Part shown: positions 1 through 11,554 of the stretch, piece after piece
Layout: each line of letters opens with the position of its first letter
Position numbering within the stretch: position 1 is the stretch's first letter
Assembly: GCA_963971405.1 (NCBI GenBank)
Contig: OZ020484.1
Span: forward strand, 52,687,151 to 52,751,150
Source: Psococerastis gibbosa
Taxonomy: Eukaryota > Arthropoda > Insecta > Psocodea > Psocidae
Reading direction: 5' to 3'
DNA: 64,000 nt
Program-made: the position numbers and the translations under genes
Notes under the pieces: model-generated
The model's input: only the letters and a program-made list of their open reading frames with translations
The model's database searches: none
Told to the model about the DNA's origin: nothing

Positions 1-64
1 AAAATTGAAATGCCCTTCAATTTCATAATTTTCATTGACGTTGTACGTATGTGGAATGGGCACC
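1..64. mobile_element. Right arm of a palindromic Harbinger-like MITE, cut by the window edge
   Basis: These bases match the right arm of the elements at 1795-1937 and 60492-61183 almost base for base, ending GGAATGGGCACC followed by TTA. The first bases match the subterminal part of the 60.5 kb copy rather than the 1.8 kb copy, so this is probably the longer subtype. The left half is outside the window. Confidence 0.75.
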
Positions 65-602
65 TTAAGGATGCAGAAGGCAAAGGGAAACCTCTGCATA
101 ACTATTCCCTACTGTAGTCATCATGACTAAATTGCCATGACGATTGCCAATCTTCGGTAGAAGAGGCATTACGAAAACAAGGGGTTAGAGAAGAAAAAAA
201 AAACAATTAAGATGCGATTCAAAATTATTATCTTGTTTACATGTTTTACCCCGGTAATAAGTTAACTTGGTATAGCTTGGGCTCAGTCTGCTTTATTGCT
301 TAGAGTTCAGTGTATAAGAGAAATGGGGCATTCACTTACCTCCAACAATATTTTTGAATTCCTGACTGAGGCCACCCACCACTCCTCATAGGACCAGATG
401 TTGAAAGGACGTAGCAAGTGGTCCCGGGATTAATAAAATATATTTTTGGGGGCTCAAATATCCCATCTCTCCCATACAGAACTATAGCATACAACTTCTA
501 TTAATCAAACTGAGCCTATATATTTTGTATACCGGGTCTTTTACACGACTCCCTTCTAGATCAGTTTTTATGTCTAATATTGAGATTGTGAAAAACATTG
601 CA

Positions 603-840
603 TTAGTAGTAGTATGGTTAGAAACAGTCCCAGGCCACGGTGTGGGCCCATAGGACAGGGGACCTCCTGATTATAGTGGATTCCGAACCACATGGGAAAC
701 ACAAACACAGTCACACGATTAGTTCGGAGGTGACCAGGACAATTTCTACCATGTTTCTCTACCGCCACTGTGCACACGACCAAGTTATCTGCATCTTTGA
801 ACCTGCTCTGGTCCGCTGGGCTGCCGGCTATTGCATTAGT
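603..840 (-). repeat. Interspersed repeat E, copy 1, with (TAC)n 3' end
   Basis: About 240 bp that recur at 19905-20110 and, in the opposite orientation, at 25860-26108. Shared blocks include GTGGATTCCGAACCAC, CACACGATTAGTTCGGAGG and GACCAGAGCAGGTTCAAAG. Read on the minus strand the copy ends in a short TAC microsatellite, like a retroposon tail. The minus-strand frame is open over most of the copy and encodes a peptide similar to that of copy 3, so it may come from the 3' end of a coding element. The family is not identified. Confidence 0.7.
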
Positions 841-1095
841 AACTGAGGTCACAAGATTTGATTGAATAATAATGCATTGGCGTACTGGGGTTTTAGAGCA
901 ATGTAAATACGGAACGTTGGTTGTACTCTGAAGACCTTTCATTTGTTATGCTACTTTTGAACCTAAAAGTACAGAATTAATTTAAAAATTGTCATAGGCT
1001 ATTGAACAATGATATTAATAATTGCAGCATTAACTAACAGAGCTATGAGCCTCTGTACCCTTAACATAACTTACATTTAATTAACGCGTATTCAC

Positions 1096-1254
1096 CTTTC
1101 TCAAGCAGCCGACGAAATTGTTGTGTATTTTGGAGCCCGGAAGTAGATGGGTGGAATGACTGCCTCCTACGAACACTTTACTAGAAGACAACATGGTCGA
1201 TGTGCCGGCGATGTGCGAGTGGTCCGAATACACACTGTCCACTACAGCGGAGAG
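1096..1254 (-). CDS. Nrx-1: Neurexin exon 5 (second half of LNS2), last exon in the window
   Basis: The exon encodes 53 residues beginning LSAVVDSVYSDHSHIAG and including TMLSSSKVFVGG and HNNFVGCLRK. This is the C-terminal half of the second laminin-G/LNS domain of arthropod neurexin-1, a presynaptic adhesion receptor. The acceptor is a pyrimidine-rich tract ending TTGCAG (minus strand) just before 1254, and the donor is AAG|GTGAAT just after 1096. It starts and ends in phase 0, matching the phase-0 end of exon 4. Most neurexins I know have a few more residues between the exon 4 end (HRKVQE) and VVD, so a small alternative exon at splice site 2 may lie in the 13.5 kb intron. The gene continues to the left of base 1, where the end of LNS2 and later domains should be. 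Confidence 0.9.
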
Positions 1255-1417
1255 CTGCAATAAAATCACAATTCTGCATTCCCAAAACAGTTCAAAACAT
1301 AAGTACATATCCAACATTTTCAACAGGGAAGAAGAAAAGGGACCTTAATGACGTTTAAGCTGTTATAGTGCTATAGAATAGTGCTATAGCAGACATTCAA
1401 TCCATGCGACTTCAATA

Positions 1418-1545
1418 GTATGCTTGTACTTGTGCGAGTCTGTACACGCCATATGCGATCTGAGGCGTATCGTAACTCAACACGGGTTCTAACCGACAGA
1501 GGCGGCTGAAAAGGTCAATCATACATATGAATAATTAAATGTTTG
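1418..1545 (+). repeat. tRNA-derived SINE family C, copy 1
   Basis: Closely similar to 63814-63955. Shared blocks are CTTGTGCGAGTCT, ACACGCC, CGGGTTCTAACC and AGGCGGCTGAAAAGGTCAAT. In the second copy the block begins with an A-box-like TGGCCAGGTGG, and CGGGTTCTAACC resembles a tRNA B-box. The tail TACAT.ATTAA.TTGTTT is also found alone near 4718-4765. Confidence 0.6.
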
Positions 1546-1794
1546 TAAGCCATTAACTTTTTTTAAATATTATTATTATTTTTAAGTTCGATGTTGCCCT
1601 CGTAGAAACCAAACTACCCTGAACCAGTAAAATTACAGTTTTTTTAGAGTACCTGCTCAAAAATTCATAGTATTTTAGCGTAGTTTGACATTTTACTACA
1701 ATAAAATGTAGATAAAGTCCTATGCTAATTCCAGTAAATAGTATAGGCCTACAAAAAGTATCAGATGATAATAAAGTAGACTTCAGGCTGATAA

Positions 1795-1937
1795 GGTGCC
1801 CATTCCACATACGTACAACGTCAATGAAAATTATGAAATTGAAGGTGGTAGCAGACATTAAAGACATACTAAAAATTCTGCTACCACCTTCAATTTCATA
1901 ATTTTCATTGACGTTGTACGTATGTGGAATGGGCGCC
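1795..1937. mobile_element. Palindromic Harbinger-like MITE, copy A (143 bp)
   Basis: The element is a hairpin with arms of about 61 bp, identical but for about one T:G position, and a roughly 20-base loop. It starts GGTGCCCATTCCACATACG and ends with the complement. TAA lies directly on both sides (1792-1794 and 1938-1940), as expected for PIF/Harbinger insertion at TWA. The inner part of the arm contains GGTGGTAGCAGACATT, a core shared by copies B, C and D. There is no coding capacity, so it must be mobilised in trans if at all. Confidence 0.85.
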
Positions 1938-1944
1938 TAAGTCG

Positions 1945-2475
1945 CGGTCAATCTAATCTGAAATCGTACTCCCAAGGTTTCGTCAACATCTGTGGTCAAC
2001 ATGTTCAGTGGCATTACATTCAATAGGTGACTCAGTAGCAACGCCTAGATACAAATCCTCGTTGTCACTACACACTGACGATTCGGCACTCGTGAGTCAC
2101 GGACCATTTTTTTCATTGTAGCAAATGGGTACTTGGAAAACCGCAGAGTCAATTTCAAAAGATTTCAGAGTCTGGTCTGAAGTTGACTAGTGCACGTTTA
2201 AATTTGTTTACCCATTAACTACATTTGCAATTTTGCTACAATGTCAAAAAATATTCGTGACTCTTTTTGCATTAAGTTGTACAACTACCCATTTGTTTGC
2301 CCATTTGCTATCTTCCCCAATTTTATGGCATTCAATGGCAACAATCGTCCATGACTCGCGCGTGCTCAATCGTTCGTGTGTACTGGATCTAAAGATGTCA
2401 ACCGCAGACGTTGACGAATCGTTTGGAAGTCCGCTTTCAGATGAGCCCGGATTCTACTGCTCCATCGGTGTATGC
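1945..2475. mobile_element. Old foldback element of family G, imperfect inverted arms
   Basis: The left part (1945-2010, with CGTCAACATCTGTGGTCAACA) and the right part (2390-2475, with GATGTCAACCGCAGACGTTG) are diverged reverse complements. Weaker matching extends inwards to 2090-2110 against 2340-2370. The same sequence occurs in 33601-33780 and, in pieces, at 24203-24266 and 30795-31110. No clear target duplication is visible. Confidence 0.6.
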
Positions 2476-3569
2476 AATTACTCGGCTCATTTATCGGTTT
2501 ATTATGAGGTAATCGCATAGTTCATAGGGGCGTGTATTAAGGGTTGAAAGGTGAACTGGATAGATTGATTGCGTGCAACATTAAAGATAGGGTAGATGAT
2601 GACGTACAAACTAGATTGATAATGGACGCCAAGCAAAACAACCAAATGGTAATCTCTCATCACTTCGCTTTTGCGAATAGCCTGCTGCATGTACTAAACA
2701 TATATTTTAAACAGGTTAATTGGTGTTGCCAGCAGGCATACGAGTACAGTATAGTGTGCAGCATTGTACGTTTACATGTAAGCAACTGTTATATTTTCTT
2801 AGTTTAGAAATAAATCGTATTTATTGTCAATATGGGCAAAATTTGGCCAATTTGTATGTGGCGCGTTTTACCTTATTCCTAAGCATCGAGTGCAACATCG
2901 TGTCCTTAAAATAGACACACCCCGAAACTCCTTCAGCAAACTGTATAATACTACACATAATATGGTAATGTAGTTGCAATATAGGCCACAACTGGTTAAG
3001 TAAACAGTAGTGCAGCGGCCTCGACTGTTAGTATTGATATGCAGCACCCATTCTGAAGAAAAATCCAGAAATTTCACTTTGAGCTGGAAAAGTAAATTAG
3101 GCCTGCAGACATGCGTAATAAGGCTCGGCCTGGTGAATGTTTCTTTGAGGAATAAAATTCAGTTGAGAACATTTTTCGTGATTGAGGTGTTTCGAAGTCT
3201 TATTGTTAGAAGAACCCGTTTGAGTAAAGTCCAATAAAGCGTATGAAATAGGCTTACTGGCAGAATGGGAGTTTGCTTGTGGGCGTATATAGCTACGACA
3301 GAAATTGAAGAGCAGTACGTAGGCTAATTTGGTTACTGCCAATTACAAAATTGTATTATAGCTAATGAGTGACTAGAATGAACCCCGACATAAGTGAGGA
3401 GCGTTCTTTCTGACTAATGTTTAGTAAATTTATTTATTTTGCTAATAATTAATAATATGTGTTCTTCAATAGCAACTTCGTAGCTTCCTTACGTACATAC
3501 AGAGTAGACTAATATTAATGTGCAATTAAATTGTTAGGACACGCTTAAATTCCAAAAGATGTGTATACT

Positions 3570-3766
3570 TTAAACCCATGGGGGTCCGTGGGGTATCTGT
3601 ATCAGGGGTCCGCCAAACAGCATTCTCATTAACCTAGTAGTAAGTGTAATGAAATTGGCTACCAATAAAAGTGTTATGTGTCATATATAAATGAGGCTTT
3701 CTTCATTTCCTAAAATATTTTTGAAGAGGGCCCGTGGCCGTAAAAAGTTTAAGAAACACTGCTGTA
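3570..3766 (+). mobile_element. Degraded hAT-like element fragment with right terminus
   Basis: Contains GGGGTCCGTGGGGTATCTG and ends AAGTTTAAGAAACACTG at about 3766. That terminus matches the general form of many hAT inverted repeats (CAGTG.TTCTTAAACTT read from the other strand). The matching left terminus and an 8-bp duplication cannot be found, so this copy is partial. Confidence 0.5.
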
Positions 3767-4477
3767 CAGGCTATACAAGACTGCTGCTTGCAAGAACTCA
3801 GATGAAACACCTAGGCCTATACAAACAGTTTTCTACCGATTTATTCTTTGTTAACCTACCAAATGTTAGCAGCCTATATATCAATTTGTGTCGGTCTAAA
3901 ATAGTGCTAATAAATGAAACTATTGAATCGATAAATTCCAAACTGAGAAAGACAGACAGAAAGCAAGACCACCGCGTGACCTGATGACGTCTTCCACTAT
4001 TTGCAGTCATGCATTCATCCAATATTTATTGTCGGTTACAATTTTCGATTCCCTACATTTAGTTTCGTTCTGTTTTATTTTATGTCGGAATACACAATGA
4101 AGTTTCCAAGGTCATTGCTAAGTACTGACTGACCTCCGGGCAATATATAAAGATTTGTGCTGATTTTCCTTTCTAAATGTCTATTTAAATCAGGGTTTCT
4201 TAGAATTTTTTCAGGCACGGCAGCGCTGTCCAAAATTATTTTTGGAAATGAAATCATCTGATTTATATTAATGAAAGTACTTTGAATACACTTACTACTT
4301 CCCAATAAATATGTTTACATTACATATGTTTACAATGTTTACCAGGTACCAGGCCACATATCTGTCGTCACCATCAGCGCCATTATGCCTGGCAATCTAC
4401 TACTAATGGTTTGAGGCTTCAAAATACTTGTACTGCACACCTTGTAAATCCACACAAGTACTTATAATATGGTAACT

Positions 4478-4692
4478 TAGTAAATAAATAAATATTGACT
4501 TCCAATACTACGCCAACCTAGCGGAGTTAGGGCTATAAAGCCCTCTCTTCCACTCAACTAGGAAGACCCGGGACCACCTGCTTTACATGCCCTCCGAAGC
4601 ATGGTCAGGAAATGCAGCAAGTTTGGGACTCAAACCAACAGCCTTTCGGGTGAAAGTTGGAGTCTGTACCACTACGCTACATGTCCTGATTA
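4478..4692 (-). repeat. tRNA-derived SINE family A, full copy
   Basis: On the minus strand it runs from an A-box TAGCGTAGTGG through a B-box-like GGTTTGAGTCCC, a central block CGGAGGGCATGTAAAGC, and a block AGAGGGCTTTATAGCCC, to a (TAAA)n tail. GTAACTTAG on the left and GTAACTTTAG on the right are probable imperfect target duplications. Related copies lie at 17975-18060, 29215-29354, 39410-39492, 48195-48410 and 57697-57914. Confidence 0.85.
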
Positions 4693-4819
4693 AGTAACTT
4701 TAGTACTTTAGTAACTTAATCGGATGCGGTACATTCATTAAATTGTTTGTATACAATTAACCAGGTTTTAAAATAAAATATAAGAAAAAGTGTCAATTCG
4801 GATGACTAGTGGTTACGAA

Positions 4820-4879
4820 AGTCATGGTTTCGTAAGTCATGGTTTCGTAAGTCATGGTTTCGTAAGTCATGGTTTCGTG
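4820..4879. repeat. 15-bp minisatellite, four units
   Basis: Four head-to-tail units of AGTCATGGTTTCGTA, the last ending in G instead of A. They look almost perfect, so the array is young or still changing in length. Confidence 0.95.
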
Positions 4880-7800
4880 AACAATGATTCTTTCAGCCTG
4901 CTTATTCCACTTAGACTGAATCAGTCGCTCGACCCTACCAAACCATATACATATGTAAACCATAAACCGGACAACGTTGCATGGAAATTATTTCTCTCAG
5001 ATTTCCACTGATTAACTTCTTCATCCTCTTTCGCTGCCCTAAATAATGTACCTATAATATAGTCTAGCAATAACCTAGGCTATAAATCCGGTAACTTAAT
5101 TTGAAATAAAGAGAAAGACAAAAATTGGAGTAATACAGATTTTTCATGCAAAATACAGAAAGATTGTTGAACTGAAGGAATAGAGAATAATTATATTTTA
5201 CAACCGTAAGCAGACAACTGTACCGTACTTTACTGTACTGTACTGATATATATATATAGTAAGCCCTTTAACATTTTACAATGAAAAGTTGGTAAAAGTT
5301 ATCTCCACTGGGAAAGTTTCCTTTTAAAAATAATTTTATGAATGGCACGGTGCAAATAATTATTATCTCTCAAAGAAAAGTTTAGAAGATAAAGCAAGGG
5401 ACAATGGGCACCAAGAAATAGAAATGAAAACAGAATCATAAAAAATGGCAGCTTGTTTTTAGTCGAAGACGACAGCTTATATATGATCCTTTGGGACTAC
5501 GACGGACCTCGGAAAGTAGGAAATTAAAAAAATGTAAAAAGATGTTTCAAGACACAATATTATTATTGTAGGTACTGTAGCCCTGAGCAATGGTAGCCGC
5601 GTGAGTTGATACTAATACTAATAAGAGACTAATTAGGCTATTTTCAGAAATATGGTCAGAATGTCAATGGGAAAAACTACTTATAAATAAGTAAATAAAT
5701 ATATACTTCTGTTAAATTATACAATACAAGTACGGTGATCAACAGGTAATTGTCAAGAAAGTAAAAAGTAAAATCGTTATGACACAGTTGGAGCGGGAAA
5801 AATCTTACACCTGTAAAAAAACAAATTTCATATGAAATACCGTGGAGCCATAAAAGGGACGTTGTAAAGTTGAAAAAATGTTCCTCTACGTTCTATTGCA
5901 CTTTATATGGCCAACGGTTATCACTAAAACACAGTATTGTGCTCGAACCAACGACCTTCCTTACGAGAGCCAGAGTCAGCACAATTGTACAACCGTACGC
6001 GGGTACATTATCCTAAATAAACTTTGTCAACAGAAATATAGAGATAGCTATATACATAATTGGATGTAAAAGAGGGTCATAGGCCGTAATCTCGCTGTAT
6101 CTACATAAGACATGTTTCTTCAATAAAAATTTAAAAAAAAAATTTCAATACAAATTAAAATTGCTTGTGGCATATGCTAGATGTAGGCGGAACATTAATT
6201 TTTCACATTATAGAGAAAACTATTCTGCATGGGTTAATTTTAATATCGTGTTAAAATGGTTTAAATAATCCACGGGTTAGATACTCTTTTACATTGGTGC
6301 TAGATCGGCAGTTATCGTAAAAAGGATGAACTTTACCCCTCATAAAAACCTTCAGATATTATTTTCCAAGCTGGAAATCCAGCAAAATAAGAAAATCGAT
6401 TTAGGAAATACCCTGAGGGTGTTACAAACATAGAATAAGAAACGTGGAACGTGATAAAAGTAAAAGTTGAAAAAGTAGAGACTACTGCACGAGTTGACCT
6501 GGACAGTTTGGAAAGTTGGCTGTCCGAGCCGGCGGTGATTAAGTTTGAATCCAACCCCCCCCCCCCCCCAACTCTATAAGGCAACACCCCTTCGAGGACC
6601 CTGGGCCAATCTTTCCCAACTATCGTCTGCAGAATTTAAGATCTTGTACCCTCAAAGGGATTGACTTTCAAGCTCACAAAGTAGATTTATTTTGGCAGTT
6701 TACGTTGTTAGTAAAATATACAGTATGTTGAAATGTCAATACGTTACTGACTCAAGAAACTATTCAAACCCAAACAGAACCATTACAGTAGTGGACTTGT
6801 ACAACAACTGAATGTGTTGTTCTGAACCACCCAGACACTACCTCAGTTATTATGAGCAAGATGGAAATCCGATAAAAAATTTAATAATAAAGACGGGGTA
6901 AAACTATCTTTTGGTATAGCATTAAAAATTTTTTTGGACAAGCTCTAGATGATTTTTTGAATAAAAATCATTTTTTGAATAAAAATCATCTAATGCGTTA
7001 GAAGATAGAAGATTGCTACAAATATAATAAATAAAGAGAATCATCATAAAGGGTTAATTTGTGGTATAAAAGATTATCCTAAAAAAATTTTAGTTTGACA
7101 TTCTAATGTTATAAAGTTTAACTAAATCATTACCATTAGATTTTTTTTTTTACTAGGTATATCTGAATTTCCAAACGTATATGCTGCGTGTTGCTCAGCA
7201 AATGAAAGTCGTTTTGAAGATCTTTCATTTGATTTAAAAAAGTTGAGCCGAGCCTAAAAGGTGCAGGTACAATTAATATGAACATGTCACAAATTTAATA
7301 CTTTTAATTCTGCTTTTTCAGAATAATTTTTTGCTTTTTGTATCTTACATGACGGATGTTTTAATAACCTTAAGGTACACCCATAGTTATATTGACCAAA
7401 ATTGACTAAAATGTATAAACTGTGATATTACACAATCGATTTTGTTTTTCAACTATCGTAAAATCATAAAAATCTATGAAGTAAATCCTATTTCTGGAAT
7501 GCATCGGCTGCTTCTCCTTTTAGATTATCTTATTTTATAGATTAAAAATACCCATAGTTCATACAGTATAAACGCAAGTATTGGCTATTGGCTATTGTCT
7601 AAGTTTATATATTTCAAAATATGTTCAAACAGCGATATTGTCTATGGAACGAGAATTCAATTCATTATCTCTCACACCATATTGTTTTCCAAAATTTTGG
7701 AAAACCTCCCCGTCAGGTCTTTAGATTAAAAACGCTCCCAAAGAAGTTTTCACTTTAATAACTTGGACTTACCCGGCAGAAACTGGTTACTGCGGATATC

Positions 7801-8051
7801 TGAAACCAAGAAAAAATTAAATTAGATGCTTGAGAGTTTTCGCGTTATCGCCACATGCTGCAAAAATTCAGCCCCCTCAAAAATTTTCCCGGCCAACTTT
7901 TTTCAAAAAATTTGCCAAATTGCCTTGGAATCGTTGACCTCATTTTTTATACACCGAAATTAAATTTCTGTCTGCTATTGATTTGCTGAAGAATACGAAA
8001 TACGAATACGTTTACACGACTCGTATAATTTTTGGAATATTCTTTTGGCAT

Positions 8052-8975
8052 TCTAATTTATACGTAGTATCAGGAAAGCTTTGTGATGGTATAAATTTTC
8101 GATATTTTAACAGATTTACACGTTTTGAGGTCCCAGGAACCCAAAACAGCTCTTTTACGAAATATCTGTCTATTTGTCGATTTCCGGGCAAACTACTTTG
8201 TCGATTTTGATGAAATTTGGCATGTAGGTTCACAAAAATCATACTTCGGAATCAATTTTTTATTTTGGGTTAACTCAATTTCGGGGGGGTTTTATTCTAA
8301 AAAAACTGAAAAAAAATATTTCTCAGAACGGCTCCAACGATTTCTTTTAAATTCATATACAGTATATAATGTAGTCGTTATTAATGTTAAAAAATTGCTT
8401 GCCCCTTGATAGTTTGCTTCTGGGGTAAAAAAATGAAAATAACTCCTTTTTCATGAAAAATGAAAAATGAAAAACATAATTTTTCTGTGGAACCTTTCTA
8501 GCGATCATTTCGACCTTCAGGCATGTTTTAGGTGTTAAATAGAGTAACAAAACCGGACATGTTACTTTCCCAAAAAACTATTTGGTTCGTGCAAAAAACT
8601 ATTTTTTGAAGAAATTATTGAAAATTCAAATGCATTGCTTGCCCTGCAATTATTACTGTGTGGTAATGTATTTTTCTGCCCAATATAGAATATGCAATTC
8701 CATCGATTAATTCAGTGCTTTGGGATGGGGGATATTCAGAGGGGAGTCCTACCCCCCCCCCCCTTCCCCAAATGGTTGCAGCGTACATTAGATAGAATGA
8801 AGTTTTACGGATTTTTAATATACTGAGGTTACCCCCGGTGATGTCAGATGGACACAAATTTAACCATGTAGGAAAAAATTTTGCTATGAAATTACTCATT
8901 TTGTCTATCTACTAATTTTATTGATAAATAAGAAAGCATGTTCGAGTAAACTCGGTTCTTTATACGGTATATTTG
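8052..8975 (+). repeat. Interspersed repeat R1, copy a
   Basis: Long copy of an unidentified repeat. In order it holds a start TTTATACGTAGTAT, the block TTTACACGTTTTGAGGTCCC, the block CGATTTCCGGGCAAACTAC, the block GATTTTGATGAAATTTGGCA, a G-run, GATAGTTTGCTTCTGGGG, CATGTTTTAGGTGTTAAAT, a poly-C tract and the end GCATGTTCGAGTAAACTCGG. The CTGT microsatellite of other copies is reduced to one or two units here. I see no clear terminal inverted repeats or coding capacity. Confidence 0.8.
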
Positions 8976-9247
8976 CAGTATGTTCTTTTCATATGTTACC
9001 GCCAGATAGTATGTCAACATAACATGATTGACTTTGCTCGTCGAGCAATCTTGGAAAGCAACCGAATGTAAGTCCCACGAGAGCGAAATCACCATGCGTC
9101 CAATAATGTGTTTTTTAAAAAGAAATTTAGTTTAATTTACGCTGCGAGATCATACTGTTACCGGTATTCGGTATTCAATAGTTTCTGGTACCTACTTGTT
9201 TTGAAATATTACCTCTTCCTAATGTGGCCAGTGCCGGGTTTGGCTAA

Positions 9248-9390
9248 GGCGGGGTTTCCACATACGTCAATGGTCAATGGTAAATATGGTTTTGACGTGG
9301 TAGCAGACATTTTTAGTATGCCTTTAATGTCTGCTAAAACGTCAATACCACATTTACCATTGACCATTGACGTATGTGGAAACCCCGACT
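9248..9390. mobile_element. Palindromic Harbinger-like MITE, copy B (about 143 bp)
   Basis: A hairpin with terminus GGCGGGGTTTCCACATACG and its complement. The outer arms differ from copy A, but the core GACGTGGTAGCAGACATT is retained. TAA flanks the left side (9245-9247); on the right TAA follows at 9391-9393 with one extra T. The two arms match closely over about 60 bases. Confidence 0.8.
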
Positions 9391-9700
9391 TAATACAACT
9401 CCGCAATACATTAAAAAAAAAAAAAATTAAGCACATAAATAAACTTGTACAAATATTTGGCGGGAAATCGGAGCGTGCCGTGGTATTAATAATTAATTGC
9501 ATTACTCTATTGTATTCTATTCTATTTTGCACCCTGTGCCTCCATTTTAGAAATGATAGTGGAATATTCCTGCAAGAGTGCAAGACGTGTCTGCCGGAGA
9601 CAGGCCCCCCCCCCACCATTCTGTGGTATGGGCCCCCACAAGGTCAAACCCGCACTGAGTGTGCCCTTTTATACCAAAACGTAACAAAAGTAAATAAAAA

Positions 9701-10150
9701 GAACCGGTCCGAGTTTACTCGAACATGCTTTCCAATTTATCAATTAGTAGATGGAGGAAATGAGTGGTTTCATGGTAAATAATTTTGTTAATATTAATAA
9801 CGACTACAATAATAAAATATGTGAATTTAAAAGAAATAGTTGGAGCCGTTTTTGGGAAATAATTTTTTAGACGTTTTTTGGAGTATTTTGATAATAAAAC
9901 CCCCCCGAATTGAGTTAGCCCAAAATAAAAAAAAAATGATTTTTGTGAACCTACCTGTTAAATTTCATCAAAATCGACTGAGTAGTTTGTCCAGAAATCG
10001 ATGAACAGACAGACAGGCAGACAGACAGAGCGACAGACATTTCGTAAAATGGGTTCCAGGGACCTCAAAACGTGTAAATCCGTTGAAATCTCGGAATCGA
10101 AAATTTGGATTATCACAAAGATTTCCTTATACTACGTATAAATTGGAAAG
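9701..10150 (-). repeat. Interspersed repeat R1, copy b (internally deleted)
   Basis: Carries both ends of R1 (CCGAGTTTACTCGAACATGC on the left, TACTACGTATAAATTGG on the right), but the middle part seen in other copies is missing. A (CAGA)n microsatellite lies at about 10008-10030. Flanks AACAAAAGTAAAT and AACAAAATGAAAT may be a decayed target duplication. Confidence 0.8.
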
Positions 10151-10703
10151 GAACAAAATGAAATCCATATGTCTAGTTACCATTGCCTTTCCCGTAAAAT
10201 TTGGTAAATTTTGTTTGTTTGGTCTACATTATAGGTAAAAACGAGTTAGGAAATCCTCTATCAAAATTAGCTATTCGTCTATCCATTGGCTGGTTGTCTT
10301 GGGTTCACTATATCATAATGTATGCGTTTCATATGTACAATATAAAGGAATGTCGGACAATGTACTGTGTCTTTATGTCTAATGAATATTGCAAAATACC
10401 ATAAAATAATGATAGGTAGCATATTCAGTTTGATTCAAATATTTTGACTACATTTGCATGATGTACATATTAAATCATTGGAAAGATATTTCGACATGAT
10501 CGGAAATGCACGCTATCAGACCAATTTACATGGATGACTTGACAACAGTGGATGTATCATTTACATACTGTAGCCAGTGCACTGCGGTGTATGTTTGACA
10601 ACGTTGTATGTTGCTAGGCGCGTAGTGTATTAATTATAATTAACATATACTGTATGCTGTGGGGATGCAATTCTTGTAATTAATCTACCATTTACTTGCT
10701 GCC

Positions 10704-11554
10704 CAGTGTCGGATTAACCCATGGGCACTTTGGGCACAGGCCCCCGGCCCCCCCAGAAATGCCTAAAATTCAAAAATTCCGGCCCCCCAGAATGAGATTT
10801 TTTTTAGATGAAAATATAAAAAAAATTAAAAGTTTTGAAATTGGAAAGAAATGGTGTTTTTTTTTCTTTTCTTTTTTTTCCTGCAATGCTGGTAGATTTA
10901 TGAATTTTAGAGGTGGTTATATTATTTGCCTCTAAAATAGAAGTGTTACTGCACTCAAAATCCGTAAACCCCACTGTTTCAGGCCAGCCCTATTTTTCAA
11001 ACATTTTCTCCCGGGGGGGATACCCCCGGGCCCCCCTGTTCGCGATTATATTAATTCCCTGCAATTTATAAACCTTATTCCTCTCAAAATGCGTAGAACC
11101 CCAATATTTCAGACCTATTTTTCAAAAATTCCCACCCAGGGGAGACCCCCGGGCCCCCCTTGTTAGCAATTGTATTAATTGTCTGTTAAATCACAGTTAA
11201 AATCAAGTTACTGCTTTCAAAATGCGTAAAATCAAACGATTTTAGGTCTGTTTTCGCTAAATTTCTCCCCGTGGGAGACCCCCGGACCCCCCTTCATAGT
11301 CACTGAACCGAACTAAGGTCATCAATTTAAAAGCTGCGTACGTCCATGAGAATGGCTTTCCCAATTTTATTCACTTTTATGAAAATGGGTGGAGGGGCGC
11401 CAAATTATACACCGCCGTCTTCGAAAACCTATCGTTACGCCACTGACAAGTCCCTCCCCCTATTATGAGGTCTGGGACCGCCTCTGGTTTGCACTCACGG
11501 CCCCCCCCCCCATATCACGTGCCCCCGGCTTCCCCAGGGGTTAATCCGGCACTG
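10704..11554. mobile_element. hAT-like non-autonomous element with internal tandem units
   Basis: The ends are CAGTGTCGGATTAACCC and GGGGTTAATCCGGCACTG, good inverted repeats of the hAT type. The flanks TTGCTGCC (10696-10703) and ATGCTGCC (11556-11563) agree in 7 of 8 bases, with one extra A at the right. Inside are three direct units of about 130 bp starting near 10956, 11085 and 11218, each with AAAATGCGTA.AACCCC and ending in a GGG...CCCCCGGGCCCCCC block. CGTTACGCCACTG near 11433-11445 looks like the right end of another hAT element. Confidence 0.75.

Noticed and set aside
9108-9782. 224-codon open frame on the plus strand
   Set aside because: It runs through a hairpin MITE and the end of repeat R1. 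The protein is low in similarity to anything known, and its central part is the palindrome translated twice.
10008-10030. Repeats with regular spacing considered as a CRISPR-like array
   Set aside because: It is a simple (CAGA)n microsatellite without spacers, inside repeat R1 of an animal genome.
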